From: Nicotiana tabacum
Lineage: Eukaryota > Streptophyta > Magnoliopsida > Solanales > Solanaceae
Direction: 5' to 3'
DNA length: 64,000 nt
NCBI RefSeq assembly: GCF_000715075.1
Contig: NC_134095.1
Span: 11,846,222 to 11,910,221, forward strand
In this document: one piece after another, positions 22,025 through 33,792 of the stretch
How positions within the stretch are numbered: the first letter of the stretch is position 1
How the letters are laid out: each line of letters opens with the position of its first letter
Program-made: the position numbers and the translations under genes
The notes under the pieces: model-generated
The model's input: the letters and a program-made list of their open reading frames with translations, nothing else
The model's database searches: none
Told to the model about the DNA's origin: nothing

Positions 22025-22175
22025 AAGGTACTGTCTAAGTATGCTCTGTGGTTGCAGCATAGTCTGATCTTCCACATCAGAAAAGATTTATCTTGGTAAC
22101 TGAGTCAAGGTTCTGTCTGAGTATGCTCTGTGGTTGCAGCTTAGTCTGATCTTCCACACCAGAAAGGAAATAATC
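22024..22175 (+). repeat. 82-bp tandem duplication in Copia leader
   Basis: The segment caaggtactgtctaagtatg (22024) recurs as caaggttctgtctgagtatg (22106), followed in both by ctctgtggttgcagc and agtctgatcttccaca. It lies between the primer-binding site and the polyprotein start. Confidence 0.7.
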
Positions 22176-22217
22176 TTGATTTGTGTCGTCAGCTATTAAA
22201 TAATATTTGTGTCAAAG

Positions 22218-25200
22218 ATGGGAGACAATAAACAAGAAGAATCTACATCAAGTGTCAACAATACGTCATCATTGGCATCTTCGCTTATGACAAGAATTGT
22301 GTCAAATGCGAAATTTGCGGTCGAAATATTTGACGGGTCCGGACATTTTGGGATGTGGCAAGGCGAGGTTCTAGATGTCCTTTTTCAACAAGGGCTAGAT
22401 CTGGCCATTGAAGAAAAGAAACCAGATGTTATTGGAGAAGAAGATTGGAGAATTATCAACCGTGTTGCTTGCGGTACCATTCGATCCTACCTTGCTAGAG
22501 AGCAGAAATATCCATACACAAAGGAAACTTCTGCAAGTAAATTATGGAAAGCACTGGAGGATAAATTTTTGAAGAAAAACAGTCAAAATAAATTGTACAT
22601 GAAGAAGAGATTGTTTCACTTCACCTATGTTCCTGGTACCACGATGAATGAACATATCACCAGTTTCAATAAGTTGGTTACAGATTTGCAAAATATGGAT
22701 ACAACTTATGATGATGGTGACTTGGCCTTGATGTTGTTGGCGTCACTTCCTGATGAGTACGAGCACCTTGAAACTACTCTACTCCATGGAAATGACGAAG
22801 TTTCTCTCAGAGAAGTTTGTTCGGCTTTGTACAGCTATGAACAAAGAAAGCGAGAAAAACAGAAGGGCGGAGAAGGAGAAGCACTATTTGTGAGGGGTCG
22901 TCCTCAAAATCAAACGAGGACAAAGAAGGGAAGATCCAAGTCAAGATCCAGACCCAGCAAAGATGAATGTGCCTTTTGTCGAGAAAAAGGGCACTGGAAG
23001 AAAGACTGTCCGAAGTTGAAGAATAAGGCCAAACATAACAATGGAAAGGCCATTATGGATTCAAATGTAGCTGATTGTGATGATTCAGACTTCTCATTAG
23101 TTACAACAGAGTCATCAACATCATCAGACATATGGTTGATGGACTCGGCTTGTAGCTATCATATGTGTCCCAACAGGGACTGGTTCATGGAATTTCAAGA
23201 AGGAGAATATGGAGTCATCCACACAGCGGATAACAGCCCTCTTACCTCATATGGCATTGGTTCAATACGATTAAGGAACCATGATGGAATGATCAGAACA
23301 TTGATAGATGTTCGATATGTACCGGATTTGAAGAAGAATCTCATCTCTGTGGGAGCCCTAGAATCAAAAGGGTTCAAAATCATTGCAGAAAATGGAGTGA
23401 TGAGAGTATGCTCCGGTGCACTAGTGGTAATGAAGGCTAATCGGAAGAATAATAATATGTACCGCTATCGTGGCAGTACAGTTATTGGGACAGCGACAGT
23501 AACATCCAGTGACGACAAAGAGGCAGAAGCAACCAAGCTATGGCACATGCGCTTGGGACATGCTGGAGGAAAATCCTTGAAAACTCTATCAGATCAAGGA
23601 TTGTTAAAAGGAGTAAAGGCTTGCAACTTGGAGTTTTGTGAGCATTGTGTCAAAGGGAAACAGACAAGGGTTAAATTTGGTACAGTGATCCATAATACTA
23701 AAGGCATTTTGGATTATGTACACTCTGATGTTTGGGGTCCTTCCAAAACACCTTCATTGGGTGGGAAGCACTATTTTGTAACCTTTGTTGATGATTTTTC
23801 TCGAAGAGTGTGGGTGTATACAATGAAAAACAAAGATGAAGTGCTGGGAATTTTTCTCAAATGGAAGACGATGGTGGAGAATCAAACAGGCAGGAGGATC
23901 AAGTGTATTCGCACAGACAATGGAGGTGAATACAAAAATGATCATTTTAATAAGGTCTGTGAAAATGATGGCATCGTCCGACACTTCACTGTTAGACATA
24001 CACCACAACAGAATGGAGTGGCAGAACGTATGAACCGGACCTTGCTGGAGAAGGTACGGTGTATGTTGTCCAATGCTGGCTTGGGCAAAGAATTTTGGGC
24101 TGAGGCAATTACATATGCATGTCACCTCATTAATCGTCTACCATCTGCTGCTATTGATGGCAAAACACCATTTGAAAAATGGTACGGAAAACCTGCTGTA
24201 GATTATAACTCTTTGCACGTGTTTGGCTCAATTGTATATTATCATGTGACGGAGTCAAAATTGGATCCAAGGGCAAAGAAGGCTATTTTTATGGGAATTA
24301 CTTCTGGAGTCAAAGGATATCGCTTATGGTGCCCTATGACAAAGAAAGTAATATTCAGCAGAGATGTTACCTTTGATGAATTTGCTATGGTAAATAAGGT
24401 AACAGAAGATACCAAACAAAATGAAGGTGCTTCTAAGCAGGTGGAGTTTGAGGGAAAATTTATTTTTCCTACACAAGAAGCAGAGGAGGAAACAAATGAA
24501 GATTACCCTCTGGAAGGAGAGCCAGTAGAGGAGATTCCAACTCAGGAATCTCAACAACAACTTGAATCAATAGCAACCAGCAGGCCAAAAAGAACAATAA
24601 CGAAACCTGTTCGTCTCATAGAGACGGTTGCTTGTGCAACCTCAATTGTAGCTGATGATGTTCCTACTACTTATAAAGACGCTGTCCAAAGTTCAGAAGA
24701 AGATAAGTGGAGGATTGCCATGAATGATGAAATACAGTCCCTTCATCAGAATCATACATGGAGATTGGCCAATCTCCCGAAGGGAAAGAAAGCAATTGGG
24801 TGCAAATGGGTATTTGCAAAGAAGGAAGGATTTCCTAACCAAGTAGATGTTCGCTACAAAGCAAGATTGGTGGCCAAAGGATATGCTCAAAAGGAGGGAA
24901 TTGATTACAATGAAGTGTTTTCTCCAGTTGTAAAACATTCCTCCATTAGAATTATGTTGGATTTGGTAGCACAATTGGATTTGGAACTAGTTCAGATGGA
25001 TGTAAAAACTGCGTTTTTACATGGAAACTTGGAGGAGGAAATCTACATGACTCAGCCAGAAGGATTCAAAGTTGCTGGAAAAGAAAATATGGTGTGCAAA
25101 CTTGAAAAATCGTTGTACGGATTGAAACAATCTTCTAGACAATGGTACAAGCGATTTGACGAGTTTATGTTGCGGCAAGGGTACAAGAGAAGCAAATACG

Positions 25201-26228
25201 ATCATTGTGTGTATTTGCACAAGCTTAAAGATGGTTCCTTTGTATATCTTCTCCTATATGTTGATGATATGTTGATAGCTTCCAAGAATTCGGAAGAAAT
25301 TGATAAGTTGAAGATTCAACTGAAGAAGGAGTTCGAGATGAAGGATTTGGGTGAGGCAAAGAAAATTCTTGGCATGGAGATAATTAGAGATAGACGTTCA
25401 AAGAAACTCTGTTTATCTCAAAAGGAATATTTGAAGAGAGTACTTCAACGTTTTGGCATAGATGACAAGACTAAGCCAGTTAGTACTCCACTTGCTTCCC
25501 ATTTTAAGCTAAGTACTACTATGTCGCCAATGGATGAAGCTGAACGAGAGTATATGTCAAAGGTACCATACGCAAATGCTGTTGGTAGCTTGATGTATGC
25601 AATGGTTTGCACAAGGCCTGACATTTCACAAGCTGTTGGAGTTATTAGCAGATATATGCACAATCCAGGGAAGGAGCATTGGCAAGCTGTGAAGTGGATT
25701 CTACGGTATATTCATAATACTGTAGATGTCGGGTTAGTTTTTGAGCAGGAAGACAATCAGTTTGTAGTTGGATATTGTGACTCAGATTTTGCGGGTGATA
25801 TGGACAAACGAAGATCAACTACTGGTTATGTGTTTACTTTTGCAAAGGCACCAGTTAGTTGGAAGTCTACTTTGCAGTCAACAGTTGCTTTGTCTACAAC
25901 AGAGGCAGAGTACATGGCTATTACAGATGCTGTGAAAGAGGCAATTTGGCTTCAAGGATTGCTAAAGGAGCTTGGTGTTGAACAAAAAGGTATCACAATT
26001 TTTTGTGATAGTCAAAGTGCTATTCAATTAGCGAAGAACCAAGTTTATCATGCAAGGACGAAGCACATTGATGTTCGGTATCATTTCGTACGAGAAATCA
26101 TAGAAGAAGGTGGAGTCACGGTGAAGAAAATTCATACTACAGAGAATCCTGCTGATATGCTGACAAAGGTGGTGACTGCGGTCAAGTTTCAACATTGTTT
26201 GGATTTGATCAACATTGTTGAACACTGA
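22218..26228 (+). CDS. Copia gag-pol polyprotein (1336 aa, intact)
   Basis: Encodes all proteins for retrotransposition. The frame opens at GTG (22209), but the first ATG at 22218 (MGDNKQEES) is the likelier start. Domains by approximate residue are: gag (40-230); CCHC knuckle CAFCREKGHWKKDC (about 251-264); aspartic protease (MDSACSYHM, about 308); pre-integrase HHCC (LWHMRLGHAGG, about 437); integrase core (HSDVWGP, IRTDNGGEY, NGVAERMNRTLLEKV); reverse transcriptase (VDVRYKARLVAKGY, MDVKTAFLHGN, LLYVDDML); and RNase H (GYCDSDFAGDMDKRRS, TTEAEYMA, CDSQSAIQLA) ending near ADMLTK. All expected catalytic acidic residues are visible and there is no stop or frameshift. The length is close to that of the tobacco Tnt1 polyprotein. 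Expression is presumably driven from the 5' LTR. Confidence 0.95.
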   Translation: MGDNKQEESTSSVNNTSSLASSLMTRIVSNAKFAVEIFDGSGHFGMWQGEVLDVLFQQGLDLAIEEKKPDVIGEEDWRIINRVACGTIRSYLAREQKYPYTKETSASKLWKALEDKFLKKNSQNKLYMKKRLFHFTYVPGTTMNEHITSFNKLVTDLQNMDTTYDDGDLALMLLASLPDEYEHLETTLLHGNDEVSLREVCSALYSYEQRKREKQKGGEGEALFVRGRPQNQTRTKKGRSKSRSRPSKDECAFCREKGHWKKDCPKLKNKAKHNNGKAIMDSNVADCDDSDFSLVTTESSTSSDIWLMDSACSYHMCPNRDWFMEFQEGEYGVIHTADNSPLTSYGIGSIRLRNHDGMIRTLIDVRYVPDLKKNLISVGALESKGFKIIAENGVMRVCSGALVVMKANRKNNNMYRYRGSTVIGTATVTSSDDKEAEATKLWHMRLGHAGGKSLKTLSDQGLLKGVKACNLEFCEHCVKGKQTRVKFGTVIHNTKGILDYVHSDVWGPSKTPSLGGKHYFVTFVDDFSRRVWVYTMKNKDEVLGIFLKWKTMVENQTGRRIKCIRTDNGGEYKNDHFNKVCENDGIVRHFTVRHTPQQNGVAERMNRTLLEKVRCMLSNAGLGKEFWAEAITYACHLINRLPSAAIDGKTPFEKWYGKPAVDYNSLHVFGSIVYYHVTESKLDPRAKKAIFMGITSGVKGYRLWCPMTKKVIFSRDVTFDEFAMVNKVTEDTKQNEGASKQVEFEGKFIFPTQEAEEETNEDYPLEGEPVEEIPTQESQQQLESIATSRPKRTITKPVRLIETVACATSIVADDVPTTYKDAVQSSEEDKWRIAMNDEIQSLHQNHTWRLANLPKGKKAIGCKWVFAKKEGFPNQVDVRYKARLVAKGYAQKEGIDYNEVFSPVVKHSSIRIMLDLVAQLDLELVQMDVKTAFLHGNLEEEIYMTQPEGFKVAGKENMVCKLEKSLYGLKQSSRQWYKRFDEFMLRQGYKRSKYDHCVYLHKLKDGSFVYLLLYVDDMLIASKNSEEIDKLKIQLKKEFEMKDLGEAKKILGMEIIRDRRSKKLCLSQKEYLKRVLQRFGIDDKTKPVSTPLASHFKLSTTMSPMDEAEREYMSKVPYANAVGSLMYAMVCTRPDISQAVGVISRYMHNPGKEHWQAVKWILRYIHNTVDVGLVFEQEDNQFVVGYCDSDFAGDMDKRRSTTGYVFTFAKAPVSWKSTLQSTVALSTTEAEYMAITDAVKEAIWLQGLLKELGVEQKGITIFCDSQSAIQLAKNQVYHARTKHIDVRYHFVREIIEEGGVTVKKIHTTENPADMLTKVVTAVKFQHCLDLINIVEH

Positions 26229-26294
26229 AGATTGAAGATGAAGACACAACCAAAATTTGTTATTGAGAGAGAATTGAAAATGTGGAATTTTGCC

Positions 26295-26304
26295 AAGGTG
26301 GAGA
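26295..26304 (+). promoter_or_regulatory. Polypurine tract of Copia element
   Basis: aaggtggaga lies two bases upstream of the 3' LTR, the expected plus-strand priming site. Confidence 0.7.
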
Positions 26305-26306
26305 TT

Positions 26307-26661
26307 TGTTGAAGTTTGGCAAAATGCCAAAGTCCCACATTGGTTGGGAGTTAAGTTTGGGGGGATTTTTCCCCTATAAAAGAAGGCCTAATGTTTAGGA
26401 TTGAAAAACACCTCTCATTTGCCTTCTCATCTGTTTAAGGCATTTGTATCTTCTCTCTTTAGTATTATTTCACTTGTATTTTTGGAGTGGAATAAAATAT
26501 TTGGTTGTGTCCGAGGAGTAGGCAAAATTAGCCGAACCTCGTAAATTCTGGTGTTCCCTTTATTATTGCTTTATTGTCTTATTTATTATTTGGTGGTTGT
26601 CATAATTTTTGGTATAGTAGTTGTGACTTATTCACACTCTATACATTTGGCTTCCGCAACA
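26307..26661 (+). repeat. 3' LTR of Copia element
   Basis: A 355-bp LTR, nearly identical to the 5' copy. It is followed directly by the cacct target duplication and resumed LINE ORF1 sequence. Confidence 0.95.
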
Positions 26662-26666
26662 CACCT

Positions 26667-28487
26667 GTCAAACTTTTCATCTTTATTGGATCCTATAAAT
26701 AACAAATCCTATACGAAGGAGAAAATTTTTTGTGCAAAAATTGTAGAAGATTAGGTCACGATCTCATCAAGTGTGAATATTCAAAATTGCAAGCTACCAA
26801 GTCCAACTCACAAAAAGACGTTCGAGCCTCCAGTGCACGGGACATAGACAAAGGGGATTGGAAGACAGTATCCTTTACCAAAAGGAAGGTGTTCAATACA
26901 CGTTCAAAATCACCAACCAACCCTGCTACAACAGGTATAAATGTAAAAATATTTGATGCTGGCACAGGTAAGTATTTTAATACCCAAAAACTTAGGTACA
27001 TTGAAAAAACCTGCTATTATTCCTTACTCTGATAAAAAAAATGCTCCTTCCAAACCTGTTAATCCAACCAAACAGACATAGATATGTCTAACAAATTTGG
27101 CCACCTTGTAGACTTACACATAGTTTGTGATGAAACCACTGTTTCAGTAACAAATGGTTTAAATGACAACCAATTCGTGCAAACGGAGATAAACACCTTC
27201 AAAAGATAATTCCTTACACGTGAGCCAACTAGAGAAACATTGGAAATTGGAACTCAATCATTGGAACAAAAATTATTAAACCAAAATGTTACTACCAACT
27301 CTTCTAATATTAAAAAACTAATTTCTCCTACTAACTTATCCAGCATACTTCTTAACAATACTAGCAACAACCCAAACCATAATGAGTCCAAAAAATACTT
27401 GGCCATGCATATACAAACCCACTGCCAAATGGAAGAAAAAATTCAACATGTGGCAAAAGATAAATCTATTAATGATCTCCTTAAAATCCATACGCTACTC
27501 CACTCATCTTCCATGCAAATTGATCCTACTAAGGATAATAGTAATCCTATAACCTCATCATCATCACCTACTATCAAAAACCAAAATATAGACTCCATTA
27601 TCACTAAAAATGCCAAGACTATCATTCACTGCGAGACGGAGATTCGGATTAGTCCATATCCTTCATCAACAATGGAATCAAACAATGGACAATCTTCCAC
27701 CACTCCCGCCTCACCTACCAAATCAACCACTCTTCTTCACATATCCCTCTCAACCACAGAATTACCAACCAACATCATGGTTAGAAGTGGGGCTTCTGGG
27801 CCATGCCATCACCTTTAACATCCAAATCAATGGACAAGAAATGGTGATAATAATCCAAAAAATACGTTATCTGGCCCAACTTATCTCGGAGGGAAAGCAT
27901 CTAGCCATGAACAATTACACAAACCAAATGTGATCAACAACATACTCAATCCCTTAGCCCCCAATATGAACCACAAACTGATACAAACTATGCAATCTCA
28001 GTGGAATATCCCACAAGTTACCAACCAACACTTTCTAATGAACCTACCAATAAACCTCCCCTTCTTTTCACCGGAGGAGAACACGACCCTAAACCCAATA
28101 TTTATGGTCTGGAACATGCATGCAAATAAGGAAGAAGCATATCCAGTGAACAACAGCCCAATCAACATGCACCCCGATGCCATACACAACGCACAAGAAC
28201 CAAATCAGAATCTAATAGGGGAAAAGGAAGAACTCCCACAACAAGGTATGGAATCGATTGTGGAGATTTCAAGCCTAAACGAAGTAAAAATACTTCTCTT
28301 CCTAGATCTGTGGAGCAAGAAGTACATCTTCAGATGCCCCAGCATGATGTACAAAGGCTCAATGCACATACGACCTCCACAAGATCCAACTGCAAGGAAA
28401 TAAGCAGTGGTACTAGTGCCATCAAGGAGAAGAAACCACAACTTTGTGGAATTAGAAGTCAACACCAACCAGCATCAACCAACAAAA
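26667..28487 (+). pseudogene. LINE ORF1, 3' part (zinc knuckle), broken
   Basis: Continues the ORF1 interrupted at 21653. A CCHC knuckle CKNCRRLGHDLIKC lies near 26730-26775 and is followed by a lysine- and serine-rich stretch (DWKTVSFTKRK). After that the frame is scattered among low-complexity, asparagine- and threonine-rich pieces up to the ORF2 start. Several stops and frame changes are present, so no functional protein is expected. Confidence 0.6.
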
Positions 28488-31400
28488 ATGAATAGGCTCA
28501 CTAGTATAATTTTCTGGAATGTAAGGGGAGCAAGAAATGATGATTTCCGTAGGAATTTCAGGGAACTCATCGATACTTATAGACCATGCATGGTAGCCTT
28601 ACTAGAAACCAGGATGACAACCCATGCAACATTACTCAATAATTTTAATTTCTCGGAGTTAATAGAGGTACCAATAGAGGGTCAAGCAGGTGATATGGCT
28701 ATCCTCTATAATCATAACCTCATTATGTGCATCACTTTACTAGAAGAGGACAAGAAATCCATTCAATGCTTCAGGTACGACCTACCAAATCTCAATGGCT
28801 ATTTAGTTCGATATATGCCAGCACTAAGTCTAACTATAGGGATACAATGTGGGAGAACCGTATTTCCATCTCTAAAAACTACAAGGGGTCTTAGATGATA
28901 GGTGGAGATTTTAATGATATTTTTAATAGTAGTAAAAAGATAGGAGGTAGACCTATGAAATTAGCTAGATCATCCAAAATTTGGAACTACGTTAATAAGT
29001 GTAACCTTATTGATATAGGTTTTAAGGGATGCAAGTTTACATGGTCTAACCATAGGAGAAGAAAAAAAGGCCTTATTATAGAAAGACTTGATCGAGTTTT
29101 TGCCAATGAAAAATGGCTACAAACATTCCCAAAATGCCACAGTCAGCCACCTTCCTAAAACATACTCCGACCATAACCCTATACTAGTTAAACTAATTAA
29201 CCCTTACAACAATTCTAACTGGCCCTTTAGGTTGAAAAATATTTGATGTACCTATCCTGAATTCCCCAGTATGGTAGCCGCAAACTGGATCAATAAAGAT
29301 CTCCTAGACGCTACAAATGCTTTCATAAAAAATATTATAGTACGGGGGAAATCAACTTTTGGAAGCATTTTCAAAAATAAAAAAAGGATCCTAGCACGAC
29401 TAGTAGGTATCCAAAATTCCATTAATTATGGACATAACCATTTCTTACAAAGATCTAGAACAATCCCTAACAAATGAAGACGATTGTATCCTGAAATTTG
29501 AAGATTACTAGAAACTTAAATCTCGTATTAACTGGCTTAACGGTGGGATGCAAACACCAATTTTTTCCATATATTAACATCCAATAGGAAAAGACAAAAC
29601 CATATCAGCATTTTTAAAAATGCTCAAGGTAATTGGATCGACAACCAAAAAGATTTTCCAGCTTATACACATGGCTATTTCAATGTCGTGTCACTACAAA
29701 CCACTCTTTAACAAATTGGACTAATATTAGACTAAGTACCACTAGCTTTGACAACATAGACCTATAAGCCCTATAGTCACCTGGACCAGATGGTTTGCAC
29801 CCTTTTTTATCAGAAATATTGGCATATTGTATGTAATTCAGTCCGAACCTTCTGCCACAAAGTATTCTCTGAAAACATAATCCCCGCTGAAATAAATACC
29901 ACATACTTGTATCTAATCCCAAAATTTCCCAAAGCAAATAATCTAAATAACTTCCGACCAATAGGCCTGTGCAGTACTATTTATAAAATTATCACTAAAA
30001 TAGTTATAAATAGATTAAAACCTTTCCTAGACAAACTAATTAGTCAACTCCAATCAAGTTTCATTAAAAATAGAAGAGCTAGTGATAATACTATTATTAT
30101 TCAGGACGTCATTAACCATTTTTAAAAAAATAGTGGAAAGGTTGGAAATATGTTAGTTAAAATCGATTTAGAAAAAGCTTTCAACAAATTGGAATAGTCC
30201 TTTATCTACCGAACATTATTATACTTTAAGTTCCCTACCAAGATATCAAAGCTAATAATGGCATTACCACAAGTACTCTAGGAGTCTACCAAATGGGTCA
30301 AAAATAAACTACTTCTCCCCTAGTAGAGGTATCAAGCAAGGTGAACCAATGTCACTATATCTTTTTATACTATCTATGAAAATGTTATCTAGGTATATAA
30401 ACCACCAAGTTGACATCACGTAATGGAATACCATAAGTCCCAAAGGGCCTCCCTTGTCACATTTATTCTTTGTAGATGACCTAGTTCTAATGGGGAAAAC
30501 AAATAGTAAAACATGCTCCACGATCCGTAAAGGTCTTGACTTTTTTAGTGAAATATCTGGGCAAAATATCAATTACAATAAATCTAGAATTATTTTCTCC
30601 AAAAATTGTACTAAAGACTGTATTGCTAACATCTCCATTGGCTTAGGTATCAAAAGTAATACTTCCTTTGGGAAATACTTAGGTTTTCCGATAATTAATG
30701 AGAATCATACACATAATGACTACCAACACATCATTGATAACATGAGTGCTAGACTTTCAGGCTGAAAAATAAATTGTATGGACTTAGCAGGGAGAGCCAC
30801 TCTCATTTCATCCACCCTATCAAGCCTTCCAACCGATTACATGCAATATGCTCTCCTACCCTAAAAATACTCAAAACAATTGATAAAATACAAAGGAATT
30901 TCCAATGGGGTTACTAACACTAAAAAGAAATTACATCTTCTTAGTTGGGATATGGTCACTAATAAAAAGGATTATAATTGATTGGGTATAAAAAAAAGAT
31001 AAAACAAAAAACTTAGCCCTACTAGCTGAACTAGCATGGAGATTAACAAATAATCCACTAAACCTTTGGGCTAACGTTATCATCAACAAATATGGTAACC
31101 ACTCTAAATTCAACACTTCCTTTATCTTGAAGAGCATTATAATAGGCTGGTCAATCTGCCAACAAGGATTAGCATGGTCTATCCACCAAAGTTCTTCCCT
31201 AAACATTTGGGAAACTAAGTGGATTCCCAACTGTAATAATCTTAGGAGTTATGTCAGGGGGCCCCTCAACAAACATGAAGTTGAACTAACAGTTATGAAT
31301 ATTTTTTCTAACAACATGTGGGACTTGGGAAAAATATCCTTAAATATTCATACTGATATACAAGAAAAGATTATATCCATCTTTATTGACCCGAGAGCTA

Positions 31401-32582
31401 AGAAGGATACCTTAACATGGGATATGAACAATAAAGGCACCTTCACAACAATTTCGTGCTATGACCTCATTGACAAAAAACCCTCTACACAAAATAATTT
31501 TAATTGGATCTGGAAACTTAATTGTTCTAACAAAATCAAATACTTCATGTGGCTTTATCACCATAATAGATTACCTTGCAGATATCATCTGGCACGTATA
31601 GGAATGAATATTAACAATCTGTGTATAATTTGCCGAAAGGATACTGAAGATATTAACCATATATTTATGAAATGCTTCATGGCAAAAAACTTGTGGCAAC
31701 AATTAGGTATAGTAATTAATTGCCCAAACAACATTAACTGGCTAAACTACCTTAAAGAATTAGCTCCAATCATATCCAATAACCACATCTCTTGGTCTAA
31801 CATATTCCCATTCGTCATTTGAAATATCTGGCTAAATAGAAACAACAATAACATAAATAACACATCAAAAGAATTATCTATAACCTTTATATTAAATCAA
31901 GTCATCTAATACAAACTATTAACTGGCCGTGAGATTAATCTAGATAGACAGGTTCACGTAAAATTTGGTTGGTTAGCACCACGTAGAGGTTGGTATAGAT
32001 TAAATATAGACGGGGCCTTCAAAGAGAGGGGTACACATGGATGAGTAGGTGGAGTATTTAGAAACTCTAGTGGGGATTGGGTCCTAGGATTTCAAATGAA
32101 ATCTTATGCAAATTCACCCATCCAAATCGAATTACAAGCCCTCTATCAAGGACTATATCTTGCTCATGAAATGAAGCTGCAACCGTTAGAAGTGGAAACA
32201 GACGCCATACAGGTAATTATTTATATTAACAACGACTGCATAACTTATGACTATCATTAATTCATGCAGGTTGTTAATCTCTAGAATGGATACGGTAGTG
32301 ATCCAGCATAACTTCCGTCAAGGCAATGAAGTGGCTCACCTTTTGGCAAAGCATGCTTCCATGCTTCCTAGTATCAATAAACTCTGTCGTCTAGTTAATC
32401 CTCCAACTTACGTCATGACCAGAATGCTGGCGAACAAAGTGGGAGATGTTCATGTTAAAACTGTTTCTATACATGGTTGTAGGCACCTAGCAAACTTGAT
32501 AACCAGCATGCTATGCATGGGTTATCCTCCTTTTGTAATGATCCACAGGATCAAAACTATTGTAGTTTGTAATTTCCTATGA
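28488..32582 (+). pseudogene. LINE ORF2 (endonuclease-RT-zinc-RNase H), broken
   Basis: The likely start is MNRLTSIIFWNVRGARNDD. Blocks are: endonuclease (28488-29230; VALLETRMTT, IGGDFNDIFN, KFTWSNHRRR, RLDRVF); reverse transcriptase (about 29760-30950; SPGPDGL, YLIPKFPKANNLNNFRPIGL, SFIKNRRASDN, KQGEPMSLYLF, FVDDLVLMG); zinc-binding region (about 31500-31820; CIICRKDTEDINHIFMKC); and RNase H (about 31985-32400; RLNIDGAFKERG, IELQALYQGL, VETDAIQ). Many stops and frameshifts separate the blocks. The C-terminal RNase H distinguishes this element from the LINE in the COQ10 intron. Confidence 0.8.
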
Positions 32583-32839
32583 AATAAATTCCTAGTTTAT
32601 CAACCAAAAAAAAAAAAAAGATTCAAACGTGTGAAACGCGGCTAGAAGTAGGCGTGAGGAGCTCTAATTAGAGTTAATTTTAGGAATGTTCATATAATTA
32701 AGGAATTAATAAAACTAGAGGGTGTAAAAGAGAAAACATATTAATTATTCTTAGGCCTAAATGTAAATTGCTGAATATTCATCAACTCTGCGCCGAAGTA
32801 ACAACTAAGCTGCCACGTATTATGATAAGTAAGCACATC

Positions 32840-33782
32840 GAATCCGAAACTTTTTTGATGCTTATTTGGACAAAAAGCATATACCCAGGCAATTTGCAGT
32901 ATTATACTGTGAATTATTATAAAAAAAAAATTACTTAATTCGCAGTACAATACTGCGAATTAGTAAAAAAAAATTTTTTTTACCTAAATGGCACAATCTT
33001 CCACCTCTTTATTGGGAACGTATTCATTATTGGGAACTGTTCCCAATATGGTATAGTTAGTTATTATACAATTGACTGTCCCAAAGTTCCCAATATTGTA
33101 TAGTTAGTACATTATACAATTGACTGTTCCGTTAAAAATATTTATATTTGATAGTTTGTATATATATATATATATTATTAATTTGTCGGCTATTTTTTCT
33201 TGGTAGGTAGTTATACAGTAAAAAAATCCCAAAAATAGGGGGGTCACCCTTTCACCATATTTTATAAAAATAAAAATGGAAACAATCAAAGTCTAGATTT
33301 TGACTAAAAAAATAATAATAGATGTTCTCCAAAACTCATTAGAAATTTACTCACAAAATTATTTTTCCTACTTTCCTCAAACCAAATCTATTTCAAATCT
33401 TATCCCATTAACATGAGCATTACTGTGAAAGGATAATACCTTTTAAACTCATATTATAATCTTCCCTCTAAGTCATATATAATAATGGGGAAGATCCTTT
33501 TTTTCCTTTTCAAATCTTAAGCTTTCAGGTTTACTACTCTATCATTTCTTCCTTTTAAGGAACTCGCAATACAGAAATGGTGGGGCCAAGTTAATAAAGA
33601 AATCGCAGTACAGTACTGCGATTAAGTTAGGTAAATTTTATTTTTTTTAGTAATTCGCAGTATTGTACTGCGAATTAGGTAAAAAGATTTTTTTTTTTAA
33701 TAATTCGCAGTATTATGTAACTTTTTTTTAACATTAAAAATGTGTTTTTTGTCCAAAAAAGCATCAAAAAAGTTTCGGACTC
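32840..33782. mobile_element. Nonautonomous MULE-like element with 10-bp target duplication
   Basis: A 943-bp element has ends gaatccgaaacttttttgat and, as reverse complement, gagtccgaaacttttttgat; the inverted similarity runs on to about 38 bp. The direct repeat taagcacatc flanks both sides (32830-32839 and 33783-33792). Subterminal palindromes of the type aattcgcagta...tactgcgaatt occur near both ends (32937-32962, 33653-33679 and partial copies). Inside are two copies of gttcccaatat-n-gtatagttagt. There is no coding capacity, so it must be mobilised in trans. Confidence 0.8.
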
Positions 33783-33792
33783 TAAGCACATC

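Larger units (their letters stand above)
21654..26661 (+). mobile_element. Intact Ty1/Copia retrotransposon (Tork/Tnt1-like)
   Basis: A 5008-bp element has two LTRs of 356 and 355 bp, each starting tgttgaagtttggc and ending cttccgcaaca. The 5-bp target duplication cacct is at 21649-21653 and 26662-26666. It has a tRNA-iMet-type primer-binding site, a polypurine tract and a single open polyprotein. The only LTR difference I see is one base in a G run (near 21711). It is therefore young and structurally competent for autonomous retrotransposition. It is inserted in ORF1 of an older LINE. The lineage is an inference from domain order and motifs. Confidence 0.95.
20791..32619 (+). mobile_element. 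LINE with RNase H, split by a Copia insertion
   Basis: A non-LTR element of about 6.8 kb (excluding the insertion) ends in a poly(A) run at 32606-32619. Target duplications are gattcaaatgtg (20779-20790) and gattcaaacgtg (32620-32631), with one mismatch. It contains ORF1, interrupted at 21653/26662 by the Copia element, and ORF2 with endonuclease, reverse transcriptase, zinc-binding and RNase H domains. It is probably full-length or nearly so, but riddled with stops. Confidence 0.85.
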
